This document shows, one piece after another, positions 55,195 to 63,973 of a stretch of 64,000 nucleotides of DNA (position 1 is the first letter of the stretch; the number at the start of each line of letters is the position of its first letter). Both the position numbers and the translations under genes were made by a program. A model generated the notes under the pieces. That model had not been told where the DNA came from and made no database searches. It was given only the letters and a program-made list of their open reading frames with translations. This DNA comes from Paraburkholderia ginsengiterrae (lineage in GTDB: Bacteria > Pseudomonadota > Gammaproteobacteria > Burkholderiales > Burkholderiaceae), in assembly GCF_001645125.1 (NCBI RefSeq), contig NZ_LXKA01000098.1, forward strand, positions 1 to 64,000. The letters run 5' to 3'.

Positions 55195-57786
55195 ATGCTG
55201 GTCAAAGACCTTGTTCGCGACACGATCTGGATGCCCGGAAAAGATTATGATCCGTCGCACAAGCCCCAAATTTCGGTCCTGCTCCCGACCTTTCGCCGCG
55301 GCAAGAGCGGCCTGTTCCGACGCTGCGTCGAGTCGATCCTGGCCCAGACGCTCGAAGACATCGAGTTGATCATCATCGACGACGCGAGCACGGACGGCAC
55401 CGCTGATCAGATCGCGGAGTATCTTGCGAACGACAGCCGCGTGGGCTGCCTGCGGCATCCGAAGAACATCGGCCTGCCGGCAATCTCCGAATACGAGGGG
55501 TATCTCAAGGCTAGGGCTGATCGTCTGGCATTCGCTTTCGACGATACGATGTTCAATGAGGACGCGCTAGCGAAGTTGCTTGAGGAGTCGAAGAAAGCGC
55601 CGCATGCGGTAGTTTACGGTCACATCGAGTGGTCACATAAGGACCAACTCAGCGACGATATCGTCACGAGTCGGCTAGGCTCAGATCGTTCACAAGGGCT
55701 ACTTCGACTCAGCAATCACATCCCGAACAACGCCGTGTTGATGCCGCGCACGATAGTCGAAGACGTAGGTCTTTATGATCCTCACATCGGCATGGCCCGT
55801 ATTTGCGATTGGGATTTATGGGGACGCATAGCCGACAGCTACGAACTTAAGTTTGTCGATGTGGCGGTTGGCCAGGAGGGCGGACCGATGCAGAGCGATA
55901 GCGTGGGTAATACCTATGCACTCGACAGCGCTGCATCTGATGAGTGGATGCGCACGTATCGCAATGAAAGGCTCAGGCCTGAGAACTTCGGTGAGTACGA
56001 CGTCTTTTCGCTTGATGCAAATCTCGGCCAAAGCACGCTGACCATTTTCGAGGGACTGGCGCGCAAACACGGGTTGCCGAGAGGATGGAGCGTACCGGTG
56101 CCGGTCAGTTCTGCCGACACGGACGGATATATCCTGATCGTCACAGTCGATTACAACGCCTCGACGACACTGTGTTTCGACATGCTGCCGCCATCGATCG
56201 CGAGACGCGTCCGAGTAATCACGCTAAGCGGCATTTTTTCTTACGAAGAACTTGCGCGTGCGACATGTGTAATCTTCGTGAGGGTAATTGCCCCGTTACG
56301 GATCTGGATCGACGCGGCCAAATCTCTCGGCATACCGTGCTATTACTTTCTTGATGACAATCTTCCGCTTCTGCAAAGCAACAAGGAAATTGTTATCCCA
56401 GGTGAGGATTTCAGCACGGCGAGATTCGGCACGACGATGAAGATGTTTGAGGGCGTGCTGCTGTCGAGTCGCAATCTGGTTACCTATTTCCGGGAACATC
56501 TGCTTCACGATAATCTTCACTATTTCCCGGTTTCCTTCTACAGGCAAGCACCCCTTTCTCTCGACTATCAGGAAAAGAAGCTTCCCGGTGAAACCGTGAT
56601 CGTCTTCGCGGGTGGCTCGCATCGATCGAGGGGAATGCACGACGTCGTATTCCCAGCGGTCAGGAAGCTGGCCGAAGGCGGCCGACCAGTGCACTTGGTC
56701 ATGGCGATCTCGGACGGTTCCCGTCAACTGGAGTCTGAAGCACGTCCAGAAAATCTACGTATCACGCTCATTCCCTTCGACGTGAGTTACCTGTTCGCAA
56801 TGCGTCGCTTTGCCAGGTTCTCCCCGGACTATATGGTCCATGCGCCGAGCGAGACGACAAATAACGCATACAAAACGCTCAATCCTCTTGTTGCCGCCTT
56901 GATGCTCGATTGCGTTCTGATTGCTCCAGAAACAGAACCGTATATCCAGGTGGCAGACCGTGGCAATCTGGTGCTGGTCAACGATGCTGCCAAACCGATT
57001 TCCTGGTATGAGACCTTCGTTGCGTTGCTTGACAAGAAAGTGGACGTTACCCTGACAAAGGAGCGGAACAGAGAGTATTGCCGAGAAAATTTCTCTGGTC
57101 AGGCGAATGAATTCATCCTGCGAGAAATGCTGCGCAAACATGGCGGCGAGGCAAGCTGGAGCGAACAGTCTCGGCGCCTGTACAAACTTATGTCGTGGAC
57201 GCGATCAAAGGGCGGCATACCAGTGGAACATGTTGTGCTCGGGCCGGCCGACGAGACGGTAAGACAGCTCGGCGCATATCGCAAGATGGTCCGCTACTCA
57301 TGGCGTCATCGCCTCATGCAGCGACGCACCGATCTATGGGACTCGACCGCCGAGAGCTTCAAAAGCATCAAGGCTTTCAGCGAGAAAGAAGGCTGGAGAC
57401 GCCACGCGTCTTCACTCGAACTCAGCGATTCGCTCAGCGACATGCCGTTTCGCGAATACCGCGTAAATCCCCCCGCCGGAAAGCTGAAAGCCGTGCTGCT
57501 TGCTATTTCAGTCGATCTCGTGCAGCAAGGCATCATCGGTATCGAGATAGTGAATCCTAGGGACGAGATTCGGGACCACATCGCGGTAGATCTGCAAACC
57601 GCAAATCTGAACGTACCAGTCCGCTTTGAACTATCGGGCGTGAACGTACGACATGGCGAGACGTGGAAAATCCGGATCTTCGCCAAGGCAAAAGTCCCCG
57701 TCTATGTTTTTGAATTCATCAACAAACGTTTCATGGGCCTGCGGTATACGAACCCGACACCGTTCATGGAACTTGTAATGGAGTGA
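55195..57786 (+). CDS. Large glycosyltransferase (GT2 + GT4-like + C-module), copy 1
   Basis: 863 residues starting MLVKDLVRDTIWMPGKDYDP after a GAGAGACCCCA leader. Residues 25-240: GT2 domain (ISVLLPTFRRGKSG, IIIDDASTDGTADQIAEY, FAFDDTMFNEDAL, CDWDLWGRIA). About 310-640: a GT-B-like half (CYYFLDDNLPLL, VLLSSRNLVTYF, FAGGSHRSRGMHDVVFPAV). About 690-863: a helix plus beta-rich module ending TNPTPFMELVME, shared with copy 2 and with the methyltransferase protein. Likely adds two sugars of an O-chain. Tandem paralogue of the gene at 58142; its first 130 residues are nearly identical to that copy, the rest much less. Confidence 0.88.
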   Translation: MLVKDLVRDTIWMPGKDYDPSHKPQISVLLPTFRRGKSGLFRRCVESILAQTLEDIELIIIDDASTDGTADQIAEYLANDSRVGCLRHPKNIGLPAISEYEGYLKARADRLAFAFDDTMFNEDALAKLLEESKKAPHAVVYGHIEWSHKDQLSDDIVTSRLGSDRSQGLLRLSNHIPNNAVLMPRTIVEDVGLYDPHIGMARICDWDLWGRIADSYELKFVDVAVGQEGGPMQSDSVGNTYALDSAASDEWMRTYRNERLRPENFGEYDVFSLDANLGQSTLTIFEGLARKHGLPRGWSVPVPVSSADTDGYILIVTVDYNASTTLCFDMLPPSIARRVRVITLSGIFSYEELARATCVIFVRVIAPLRIWIDAAKSLGIPCYYFLDDNLPLLQSNKEIVIPGEDFSTARFGTTMKMFEGVLLSSRNLVTYFREHLLHDNLHYFPVSFYRQAPLSLDYQEKKLPGETVIVFAGGSHRSRGMHDVVFPAVRKLAEGGRPVHLVMAISDGSRQLESEARPENLRITLIPFDVSYLFAMRRFARFSPDYMVHAPSETTNNAYKTLNPLVAALMLDCVLIAPETEPYIQVADRGNLVLVNDAAKPISWYETFVALLDKKVDVTLTKERNREYCRENFSGQANEFILREMLRKHGGEASWSEQSRRLYKLMSWTRSKGGIPVEHVVLGPADETVRQLGAYRKMVRYSWRHRLMQRRTDLWDSTAESFKSIKAFSEKEGWRRHASSLELSDSLSDMPFREYRVNPPAGKLKAVLLAISVDLVQQGIIGIEIVNPRDEIRDHIAVDLQTANLNVPVRFELSGVNVRHGETWKIRIFAKAKVPVYVFEFINKRFMGLRYTNPTPFMELVME

Positions 57787-57861
57787 GCTTCGCCCGGTTT
57801 CTTGCCTTCCAACGGTCGCGAGTTACGCAGCCGCATCCTTGGTCCGCTGAGCCTTAACATT

Positions 57862-57903
57862 TAGCAACGGCGCTTGTCTCAATCGCGGCAAGCGCCGTTG
57901 CTA
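57862..57903 (+). terminator. Terminator hairpin after copy 1
   Basis: TAGCAACGGCGCTTG (57862-57876) and CAAGCGCCGTTGCTA (57889-57903) are perfect 15-bp arms with a 12-nt loop, 75 bp after the stop. There is no long T-run. Its position matches that of the palindromic terminator after copy 2, and in both places a stop codon of the minus-strand reading abuts the hairpin. Confidence 0.7.
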
Positions 57904-57933
57904 GCTAATCTTCCCGCTCCGTCCACTCACGCC
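57901..57933 (-). pseudogene. 3'-end remnant of the rhamnosyltransferase gene
   Basis: Read on the minus strand this encodes GVSGRSGKIS followed by a stop. The intact gene at 60811-61782 ends GMSGRSGKVN and a stop, with the same terminator placement. DNA likeness is highest over TTCCCGCTCCGTCC. It looks like the tail end of the neighbour gene copied along with the glycosyltransferase when the tandem duplication formed. Likeness stops after about 33 bp. Confidence 0.65.
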
Positions 57934-58095
57934 AAAGGGCGGACAGCCCGCTGCCTTGGCAGGCAAACCAGAATTCGCGGCCGGCACCGCAGGTTGCCCC
58001 CATCCGCCTCTGAAATACTGTCGCAGTCGAGGACCAGCAGTTAAGGCTTGCCACTCAAGCGGCACCCTGTGCGTTTCGAGTTCGAAATATGCGTT

Positions 58096-58104
58096 TGTTA
58101 TACT
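58096..58104 (+). promoter_or_regulatory. Extended -10 promoter of the second duplicated glycosyltransferase
   Basis: TGTTATACT, identical to the element before copy 1 and at nearly the same distance (37 bp) from the ATG. Conservation through otherwise drifted leader DNA supports function and suggests both copies are separately transcribed. Confidence 0.65.
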
Positions 58105-58141
58105 CGGAAGTGCACTTTCGTACCCATTTTGAGAGACCCCA

Positions 58142-60736
58142 ATGCTGGTCAAAGACCTTGTTCGCGACACGATCTGGATGCCTGGAACGGATTATGATCC
58201 GTCGCACAAGCCCAAAATTTCGGTCCTGCTTCCGACCTTCCGCCGCGGCAAGAGCGGCATGTTCCGGCGTTGCGTCGATTCGATCCTCTCCCAGACGCTC
58301 GAAGACATCGAGTTGATCATCATCGACGATGCGAGCACGGACGGTACCGCTGACCAGATCGCCGAGTATCTCGCGAAAGACGGTCGCGTGAGCTGCCTGC
58401 GGCATCCGAAGAACATCGGCCTGCCGGCAATCTCGGAGTACGAGGGGTACCTTAAAGCCCGAGCGGATCGTCTGTCGTTTGCCTTTGACGACACGATGTT
58501 TAACGAAGACGCTCTCGAAAAGCTCCTCAAGGAATCCGAGAAGGCGCCTCACGCGATGATCTACGGGCACGTTGAGATGTCGCTGCGCAACGAAGCGACC
58601 GGCGAGATCGTGACAACTCGTCTTGGCGTCGCTCGCTCGCAGGGGACGCTGCGCGTTGAGAATTTCATTCCGAATAACGGCGTGTTGCTGACGAAGGAAA
58701 TCATCGAAGACGTCGGCTTCTACGACCCACACGTCGTCATCGCGCGGTTATGCGATTGGGATCTCTGGTGCCGCATCGCTGAACGGTACGAAGTTAAAGC
58801 AGTCGATGTCGCGGTTGGTCTCGAAGAAGGACCGATCACGAACGACAGCCTCGGACATACTTACGTACTTGACAGCTGGGCTGCCAATGAATGGATGCAC
58901 ACTGCGCGCAACGAACGCTTGCATCCAGATCAGCTTGGGAATTACGAGGTATTCGCCCCGAACCCGGTGCATGGTGCGAGCACACAAAATGTTGCTCACC
59001 GCCTTGCCGTCAAGCATGCGGCAGCACGTAACTGGGCGTTGCCGGCCGATCCCGGCCCAGCATCTGGAGCCGGGTACATCCTCGTCGTCACCGCGCACTA
59101 CGATGCTTCGACGTATCTCTACTTCAACATGCTGCCACCGGAAGTCGCTAGGCGCGTCCGGATCATTTCAATCAGCACGGGATACGGCGTCGAAGAACTC
59201 GCTCGCGCCAGCTGCGTGATCTTCGTCCGGCACATCAGCGTGTTTTCCGCGTGGATGGATGCCGCGCGCGCGATGAATGTGCCGGCGTATTACTTCCTTG
59301 ACGACAATCTTCCGTTGCTCGCAAAGATCGGGGAACTGCCGCCCGGCAACGAAGACTATCGCCCGGATCAATACCGCGAAGACCTGGCGATGTTCGATGG
59401 CGTATTGCTGTCCAGCCGGAATCTCCTTGAGTATTTCGAGGAGGAGAAACTACACGACCAGCTGTTTTGTTTCCCAGTCTCCTACTACGATCAGCGTTCG
59501 CTGTTCATCGACTATCACGAATCGAAGAACCAGGACGAGTTGGTCATCGCATGCGCGACGGGCTCGCATCGCGCGAAGGGACTCTGGGAAGTCGTGTTCC
59601 CTGCCATCCAGCGTTTGGTGAGCGAGGGTCGCAACGTTCATCTCATTGCGCCAGAGCCCAGCGAGAGCGAATACAAGAACCTGACCAAGGGGCTGCCGAA
59701 GAATTTCCGGATTACCCTTTTGCCGTTTGAGCTGGATTATCTGTTTGCGATGCGCCGATTCGCGCGCTATTCGCCCGATTTTTTGCTTCACGCGCCAAGC
59801 GCCACGGCCAACAACGCCTACAAGACATTGCATCCGCTTATGTCGGCATTGATCATGAACGCCGTGCCTGTGCTGCCCGACACCAAGCCGTACGACCAGA
59901 TCCTGGAATGCGGCAATGCCGTGTTCGTGCATGATTCCGCGCAGCCGCTCTCGTGGTACACGGCGCTCGTCGATGCGCTTAAAGACAAATCGTCACTTGA
60001 TCAGATACGTCAGAAAAATGCGGAATACTGCGCGGAAAACTTTTCTGGCTCGCAGAACGCCGCCGTGCTCGACAGCATTCTCACGAAGTTCGATCATGAA
60101 GCTTCATGGGAAACGCAGGCCAACCGCCTTCACAAATTCGCCTCATGGTCCAGGAAAATTAATGGTGTAGGCGCAGGCAATGCGTCTACCACGCCAGCAA
60201 TAGAGCAGGCCGGCGAACTCGCCAACTTCCGGCGCATCCACCGCTACTCGTGGCGTCACCGTATCCTGTCGGCGAGAAGCAATCTTTGGAACCTGATCTC
60301 GCCGCAGTTCGCGCGCCTGAAGTCATTCAGCGACGAACAAGGTTGGCGATTGAATGGATCGTCACTCGAATTGAGTGACTCACTGCACAACATACCCTTC
60401 CGGGAATACCGCATCTCGCCACCAACGGGAAAGTGGACGGCTCTGTATGTTGCACTGACGGTGGACTTCATTAAGCAAGGTCAGGTCGGAGTCGAACTCG
60501 TCTCTCCGGAAGACAATGTCAAGAACCACATCGCCATTGACATTCAGAGACTGGATCTGACGAGACCGATTCGCTTCGATCTCCAGGACATCACCGTAAA
60601 ACCTGGTGAGTCGTGGCGCGTTCGTGTCTTTGCGAAATCCAAGGCGCCGGTTTACGTATACGAGTTCATCAACAGGAAGTGGTTCGGATTGCGATTTTCC
60701 GCACCGACCCCTTTCATGGAACTTGTAACGGAGTGA
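58142..60736 (+). CDS. Large glycosyltransferase (GT2 + GT4-like + C-module), copy 2
   Basis: 864 residues with the same plan as copy 1: GT2 domain (ISVLLPTFRRGKSGMFRRC, FAFDDTMFNEDALEKLL, CDWDLWCRIAERY), a GT-B-like half (AYYFLDDNLPLLAKIG, VLLSSRNLLEYF, CATGSHRAKGLWEVVFPAI), and the C-module (NLISPQFARLKSFSDEQGW, then FREYRISPPTGKW, ending TPFMELVTE). Domain 2 and the acceptor part of domain 1 differ from copy 1 enough to suggest a different donor or acceptor. It has its own promoter copy and ends at a strong palindromic terminator. Confidence 0.88.
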   Translation: MLVKDLVRDTIWMPGTDYDPSHKPKISVLLPTFRRGKSGMFRRCVDSILSQTLEDIELIIIDDASTDGTADQIAEYLAKDGRVSCLRHPKNIGLPAISEYEGYLKARADRLSFAFDDTMFNEDALEKLLKESEKAPHAMIYGHVEMSLRNEATGEIVTTRLGVARSQGTLRVENFIPNNGVLLTKEIIEDVGFYDPHVVIARLCDWDLWCRIAERYEVKAVDVAVGLEEGPITNDSLGHTYVLDSWAANEWMHTARNERLHPDQLGNYEVFAPNPVHGASTQNVAHRLAVKHAAARNWALPADPGPASGAGYILVVTAHYDASTYLYFNMLPPEVARRVRIISISTGYGVEELARASCVIFVRHISVFSAWMDAARAMNVPAYYFLDDNLPLLAKIGELPPGNEDYRPDQYREDLAMFDGVLLSSRNLLEYFEEEKLHDQLFCFPVSYYDQRSLFIDYHESKNQDELVIACATGSHRAKGLWEVVFPAIQRLVSEGRNVHLIAPEPSESEYKNLTKGLPKNFRITLLPFELDYLFAMRRFARYSPDFLLHAPSATANNAYKTLHPLMSALIMNAVPVLPDTKPYDQILECGNAVFVHDSAQPLSWYTALVDALKDKSSLDQIRQKNAEYCAENFSGSQNAAVLDSILTKFDHEASWETQANRLHKFASWSRKINGVGAGNASTTPAIEQAGELANFRRIHRYSWRHRILSARSNLWNLISPQFARLKSFSDEQGWRLNGSSLELSDSLHNIPFREYRISPPTGKWTALYVALTVDFIKQGQVGVELVSPEDNVKNHIAIDIQRLDLTRPIRFDLQDITVKPGESWRVRVFAKSKAPVYVYEFINRKWFGLRFSAPTPFMELVTE

Positions 60737-60775
60737 ACCTCCTTCGGGTTTTCGTCTTCCCGGTCGCCACCCAGT

Positions 60776-60809
60776 AACGACGCGTGCCGCAATTGCGGCA
60801 CGCGTCGTT
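60776..60809. terminator. Perfect palindromic terminator between convergent genes
   Basis: AACGACGCGTGCCGCAA (60776-60792) followed directly by TTGCGGCACGCGTCGTT (60793-60809): a 34-bp perfect palindrome, 39 bp after the copy 2 stop and 1 bp before the end of the convergent rhamnosyltransferase gene. Likely terminates both. Confidence 0.8.
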
Positions 60810-60810
60810 G

Positions 60811-61782
60811 TTAATTCACCTTCCCGCTCCGTCCGCTCATGCCGTCAAGCAACCCTTTTCCCATGAGCTTCAAACGCTGACGTCTTGGCGCTACGAAAAA
60901 GCCAAAGAACATAATCTGCGCCACCAATCGGACCGACAGAAAAGCGCGCCATGCAAAACTCATAGGCACGTGGCGAAGCAGTAAGAGCGCGTTGCGTGAT
61001 GCGTAGTAGTCGCGAATGGGGGAATGCACAAACACCTCACGCCAGCGCCCACTCCACACTTCGACCACTTCGTCGCCCAGTGAATGCGTCAGCAACGCAT
61101 CGCGGGCGGCATAGAGCCTATAACCTCGCGCCAACGCACGCAGACACCATTCTGTGTCGACATGGTCTATGAACAGGCCATCGTTCATCCCGCCCACATC
61201 GTCTAGTACGTCAAGTCGCGTCAATGTGCCCGACGAGATCAGGAAATCAACGGGTAGTTCAGGCACATCGCTTGGGCACTTCTCACGGTTAAGCCAGAAG
61301 CGGCGTTCGCGCATGAAGCGAGCCGCCGTGCCGGTCCGCTTGTCGAGCGTGACCGGACCTACGCCGCCTACGCGCTCCCCGCGTTCCCGTATGCGAGAGT
61401 CAGCCTCAAGCAGGCACTGCACCATATTGCCAGCAGGAATACTGTCGTGATCTAAAAACAGAGCAAAGTGCGAATCTAGTGCTTCGCCACGCACATAGTC
61501 CTTGACCGCCTCAATGCCGCGATTCTGAGCAGTCGCGATGCCGAGATTCTCACCGAGCGCCTTCAGGATGCAATCGTGACGCGCAGAGAGTTGCTCGAGC
61601 CTATCCATCACGGCCGGCTTCGAACCGTTGTCGACGATCACAACCCGATCAACCTGCGGACAGATTGCCGCGAGAATTGTCTCAAAGGTCGCCAGATCCG
61701 GATTAAACGTGACTACGATCGCCGACACCGATGGGTATTTCCGCGCTCGGCTGTTGTTCACGGGTTGTGCGCTCGCCGTCAT
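60811..61782 (-). CDS. Glycosyltransferase family 2, rhamnosyltransferase-like (RfbF type)
   Basis: 323 residues. VSAIVVTFNPDLATFETILAAI, RVVIVDNGSKPAVMDRLEQL, NLGIATAQNRGIEAV and the metal-binding FALFLDHDSIPAGNMVQCL are typical of RfbF/WsaF-like dTDP-rhamnosyl transferases. DFLISSGTLTRLDVLDDVGG and FIDHVDTEWCLRALARGY form the catalytic-base region. Adds a sugar, probably rhamnose, to the O-chain. It overlaps the upstream GT gene by ATGA. A scrap of its 3' end is duplicated at 57901-57933. Confidence 0.9.
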   Translation of the reverse strand: MTASAQPVNNSRARKYPSVSAIVVTFNPDLATFETILAAICPQVDRVVIVDNGSKPAVMDRLEQLSARHDCILKALGENLGIATAQNRGIEAVKDYVRGEALDSHFALFLDHDSIPAGNMVQCLLEADSRIRERGERVGGVGPVTLDKRTGTAARFMRERRFWLNREKCPSDVPELPVDFLISSGTLTRLDVLDDVGGMNDGLFIDHVDTEWCLRALARGYRLYAARDALLTHSLGDEVVEVWSGRWREVFVHSPIRDYYASRNALLLLRHVPMSFAWRAFLSVRLVAQIMFFGFFVAPRRQRLKLMGKGLLDGMSGRSGKVN

Positions 61783-63053
61783 TCGCTGTGCGCGCGGCTT
61801 CGACGCGCAACAATGGCATGCAACCGCTTACGGGCCATCTGCGCACGCAGGAGTGTCAGGTTGAGGACGCGGCGCGCCCGGATGCTCGTGATAAGTGCGC
61901 GGGACGGTTTCCCGACGGGAGTGCTGGTCGAGTATCGGGCCGCAAAATCGAACAGCAGGTCTGCCCATTGCCGCGCGACCACATTTTGCGCATAGTTTTC
62001 ACGCACGTCCTGATAGGCTGCATCAGCGATCTCGCCTCGCAGCTTCGCATCCACCACCAGCCGCTTCAACGCGCCATACCACGCGTCGACGCCGTGTTCG
62101 ACAAGCAGTCCAGTATTCCCGTCGACAACCGACTCCCTATACGGTGATGTATTGGTATAGACGCCTGCGATCTTCAACGCACCATATTCACGATACTTGT
62201 TATTGGTCTTGTAGAGGTTCGACACGGAGCCGGTCATCGGGGCAATCCCGATATCCAGCCCGCTCGACGCCTTGAGCGCAATGAATTCAGCGTAATCATG
62301 GACTGTGGGCACGTACGTCACTCGCTCACGGCCGATCAATTCAGGTGGACAGTATCCGAAGAACACCATCGAAACCTGCGAAAACTCGGTGAGTAATCGA
62401 TCGAACGCGGGGAGAATCTCAACGAAATCGGCGGCGCGCGACACGTTGCCGGCGAAACCGATGCGAACCTCGCCGGGCGCTTTGTCATGCGGTGCGACTC
62501 GCTCAATCAACGAAAAATCGAACGGCGCATTCAGATGAACGACGTTAGCGCGCGGGAAACGTTTCCTGATGTAGTCGCCCAACAGCACGGAATTCACGAT
62601 GACCGCTTTGGCGCCCTGGACCGCTTGTGCGAGCGCTTTGCGCACTCTGGGATACTGGTAGTACTGGGCGAGCCTGGTATTACCCACCAGCTCCCAGAAG
62701 TTGTCATCGATATAGTACAAATACGGGACTCGGCGGGTCGCCATCCACGTGAGCATTGGTATCGCTGTAGGATCGCCCACCCGGCTCAGGATCACGGCCC
62801 CGCCATTCTGAAGCACATCCGGGGTGAAATATGGCAGCAGGTATTTTTCGACCGTCCCTTTGCTGCCTAGCGCCTCGCGAATCACCCGTTCAACGATGTG
62901 GTTGGTGGGAATGTCCCCTTCAATGATCAGCTTCACGTCGACCGGCAAGGACTCGCTGCCTGGCTCCGTCTGGCCCGATTTGCTTGCTTCGTGATGCGAC
63001 TTGGCCGCGTCATCCGCCATGCGAGCGTGGTCGTTTGCGTCTCGAGGGGTCAT
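61779..63053 (-). CDS. Glycosyltransferase, GT-B fold (family 1/4-like)
   Basis: 424 residues. A hydrophilic start of about 35 residues (TPRDANDHARMADDAAKSHH) precedes the core. YLYYIDDNFWELVGNTRLA, AVIVNSVLLGDYIRKRF, VRIGFAGNVSRAADFVEIL and YREYGALKIAGVYTNTSPYR resemble the second half of the 860-residue glycosyltransferases (YYFLDDNLPLL, VLLSSRNL), so the two groups are likely related. The start could be one of several Met in the first 15 residues. The gene is coupled by a 4-bp overlap to the rhamnosyltransferase-like gene. Confidence 0.83.
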   Translation of the reverse strand: MTPRDANDHARMADDAAKSHHEASKSGQTEPGSESLPVDVKLIIEGDIPTNHIVERVIREALGSKGTVEKYLLPYFTPDVLQNGGAVILSRVGDPTAIPMLTWMATRRVPYLYYIDDNFWELVGNTRLAQYYQYPRVRKALAQAVQGAKAVIVNSVLLGDYIRKRFPRANVVHLNAPFDFSLIERVAPHDKAPGEVRIGFAGNVSRAADFVEILPAFDRLLTEFSQVSMVFFGYCPPELIGRERVTYVPTVHDYAEFIALKASSGLDIGIAPMTGSVSNLYKTNNKYREYGALKIAGVYTNTSPYRESVVDGNTGLLVEHGVDAWYGALKRLVVDAKLRGEIADAAYQDVRENYAQNVVARQWADLLFDFAARYSTSTPVGKPSRALITSIRARRVLNLTLLRAQMARKRLHAIVARRSRAHSE

Positions 63054-63217
63054 AGGTGCAGCAAGTCCATAAACGGGGACGCCGGGGCGTAGAGCATATT
63101 AAAGCCGCGGCGATCGACCAGCTCGTACACATAAACCGGTATCGTCGAACGGCACCGGAGCCGGCCGCGCAGCACTGCCGCGCGAACTACGATAGCAATT
63201 CGCGCTTATACCGATCG

Positions 63218-63973
63218 TTACTGCCCGGCTTTGCGCTCGTACTCAGCGAGCACGCGCTTCGCCGGACCATCCATCACTACTTCACCTTTGCGCATCCAGA
63301 TAACGCGCTCGCAAAAGGCCTGCAGCATCTCAAGACTATGGCTGGAAAAGACCAGAATCTTTCCCTGCTCCATGAACTCATGCATCCTGCGCTTGGCCTT
63401 GTTGGCGAACTGCACGTCACCGGCGCCCATGACCTCGTCCAGAAGCAGAATTTCCGGATTGATCGCCGTCGACACCGAGAAGGCCAGGCGGATGAACATA
63501 CCCGCCGAGTAGGTCTTGACCGGATAGTCCAGGAACTCGCCCAATTCGGAGAATTCGCCGATCTGCTGAATGCGCTCTTCGACCTGAGCTGGCGTCAAAC
63601 CGAGCAGCATGCCGCGAATCCGGATGTTGTCCCAGCCGGTCTGTGTCATTTCGAACCCGGTGGCGAGTTCGAACATCGCGGACACATGACCGCTGATCGT
63701 CGCCTCACCGGAGGTCGGCGGATAAATCCCGGCCATCACCTTCAGAATCGTGCTTTTACCCGCGCCGTTCAAACCGATCAGGCCGACCCGCTCCCCATGC
63801 TCGATATCGAGCGTCACGTTCTTTAGCGCGTGAACGACCCGGCGCTCCGTTTTTTCTTTTTTTCCAGTTCGACGAAACGCGTTGAGCACTGTGGACTTGA
63901 GACTGTCCTGGCGCGCCGACACGTCGAACTTCACACCCACGTTACGCAGGCTGATCCTCAAATCTTCGGTCAT
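63218..63973 (-). CDS. wzt: O-antigen/polysaccharide ABC exporter ATP-binding protein (Wzt-like)
   Basis: 251-residue ATPase of the ABC-2 O-antigen exporter. Walker A GLNGAGKS (67-74), family signature YSAGMF (155-160), Walker B ILLLDE (175-180), H-loop in VFSSHSLEML. The Wzt-typical FELATGFEMTQTGWDNI is present. It lacks the C-terminal carbohydrate-binding extension of long Wzt proteins, so chain-end recognition is probably not done by this subunit. Transcribed leftward with the glycosyltransferase genes after a 164-bp gap. The permease gene (wzm) is expected just right of the window. Confidence 0.92.
   Translation of the reverse strand: MTEDLRISLRNVGVKFDVSARQDSLKSTVLNAFRRTGKKEKTERRVVHALKNVTLDIEHGERVGLIGLNGAGKSTILKVMAGIYPPTSGEATISGHVSAMFELATGFEMTQTGWDNIRIRGMLLGLTPAQVEERIQQIGEFSELGEFLDYPVKTYSAGMFIRLAFSVSTAINPEILLLDEVMGAGDVQFANKAKRRMHEFMEQGKILVFSSHSLEMLQAFCERVIWMRKGEVVMDGPAKRVLAEYERKAGQ

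Larger units (their letters stand above)
54985..57933. repeat. Tandem duplication, unit 1
   Basis: Unit 1 comprises about 210 bp of leader with promoter, the glycosyltransferase gene, a terminator hairpin and a 33-bp scrap of the downstream rhamnosyltransferase gene. It matches unit 2 (57934-60843) in order and in sequence. Leader likeness begins near AGGGCGAGCGGCCCGCCGCC (unit 1), with AGGGCGGACAGCCCGCTGCC in unit 2. Exact borders need alignment. Confidence 0.8.
57934..60843. repeat. Tandem duplication, unit 2
   Basis: Second copy of the leader-promoter-glycosyltransferase-terminator-gene-end unit, about 2.9 kb, directly adjoining unit 1. The leader and the first 400 bp of the gene are close to unit 1, later parts diverge strongly. 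In this copy the right end is the true 3' end of the intact rhamnosyltransferase gene. Confidence 0.8.

Noticed and set aside
57901-58170. 89-codon minus-strand open frame at the duplication junction
   Set aside because: Only its last ten codons resemble a real gene end (the rhamnosyltransferase); the rest is leader DNA of unit 2, so it is recorded as a remnant rather than a gene.
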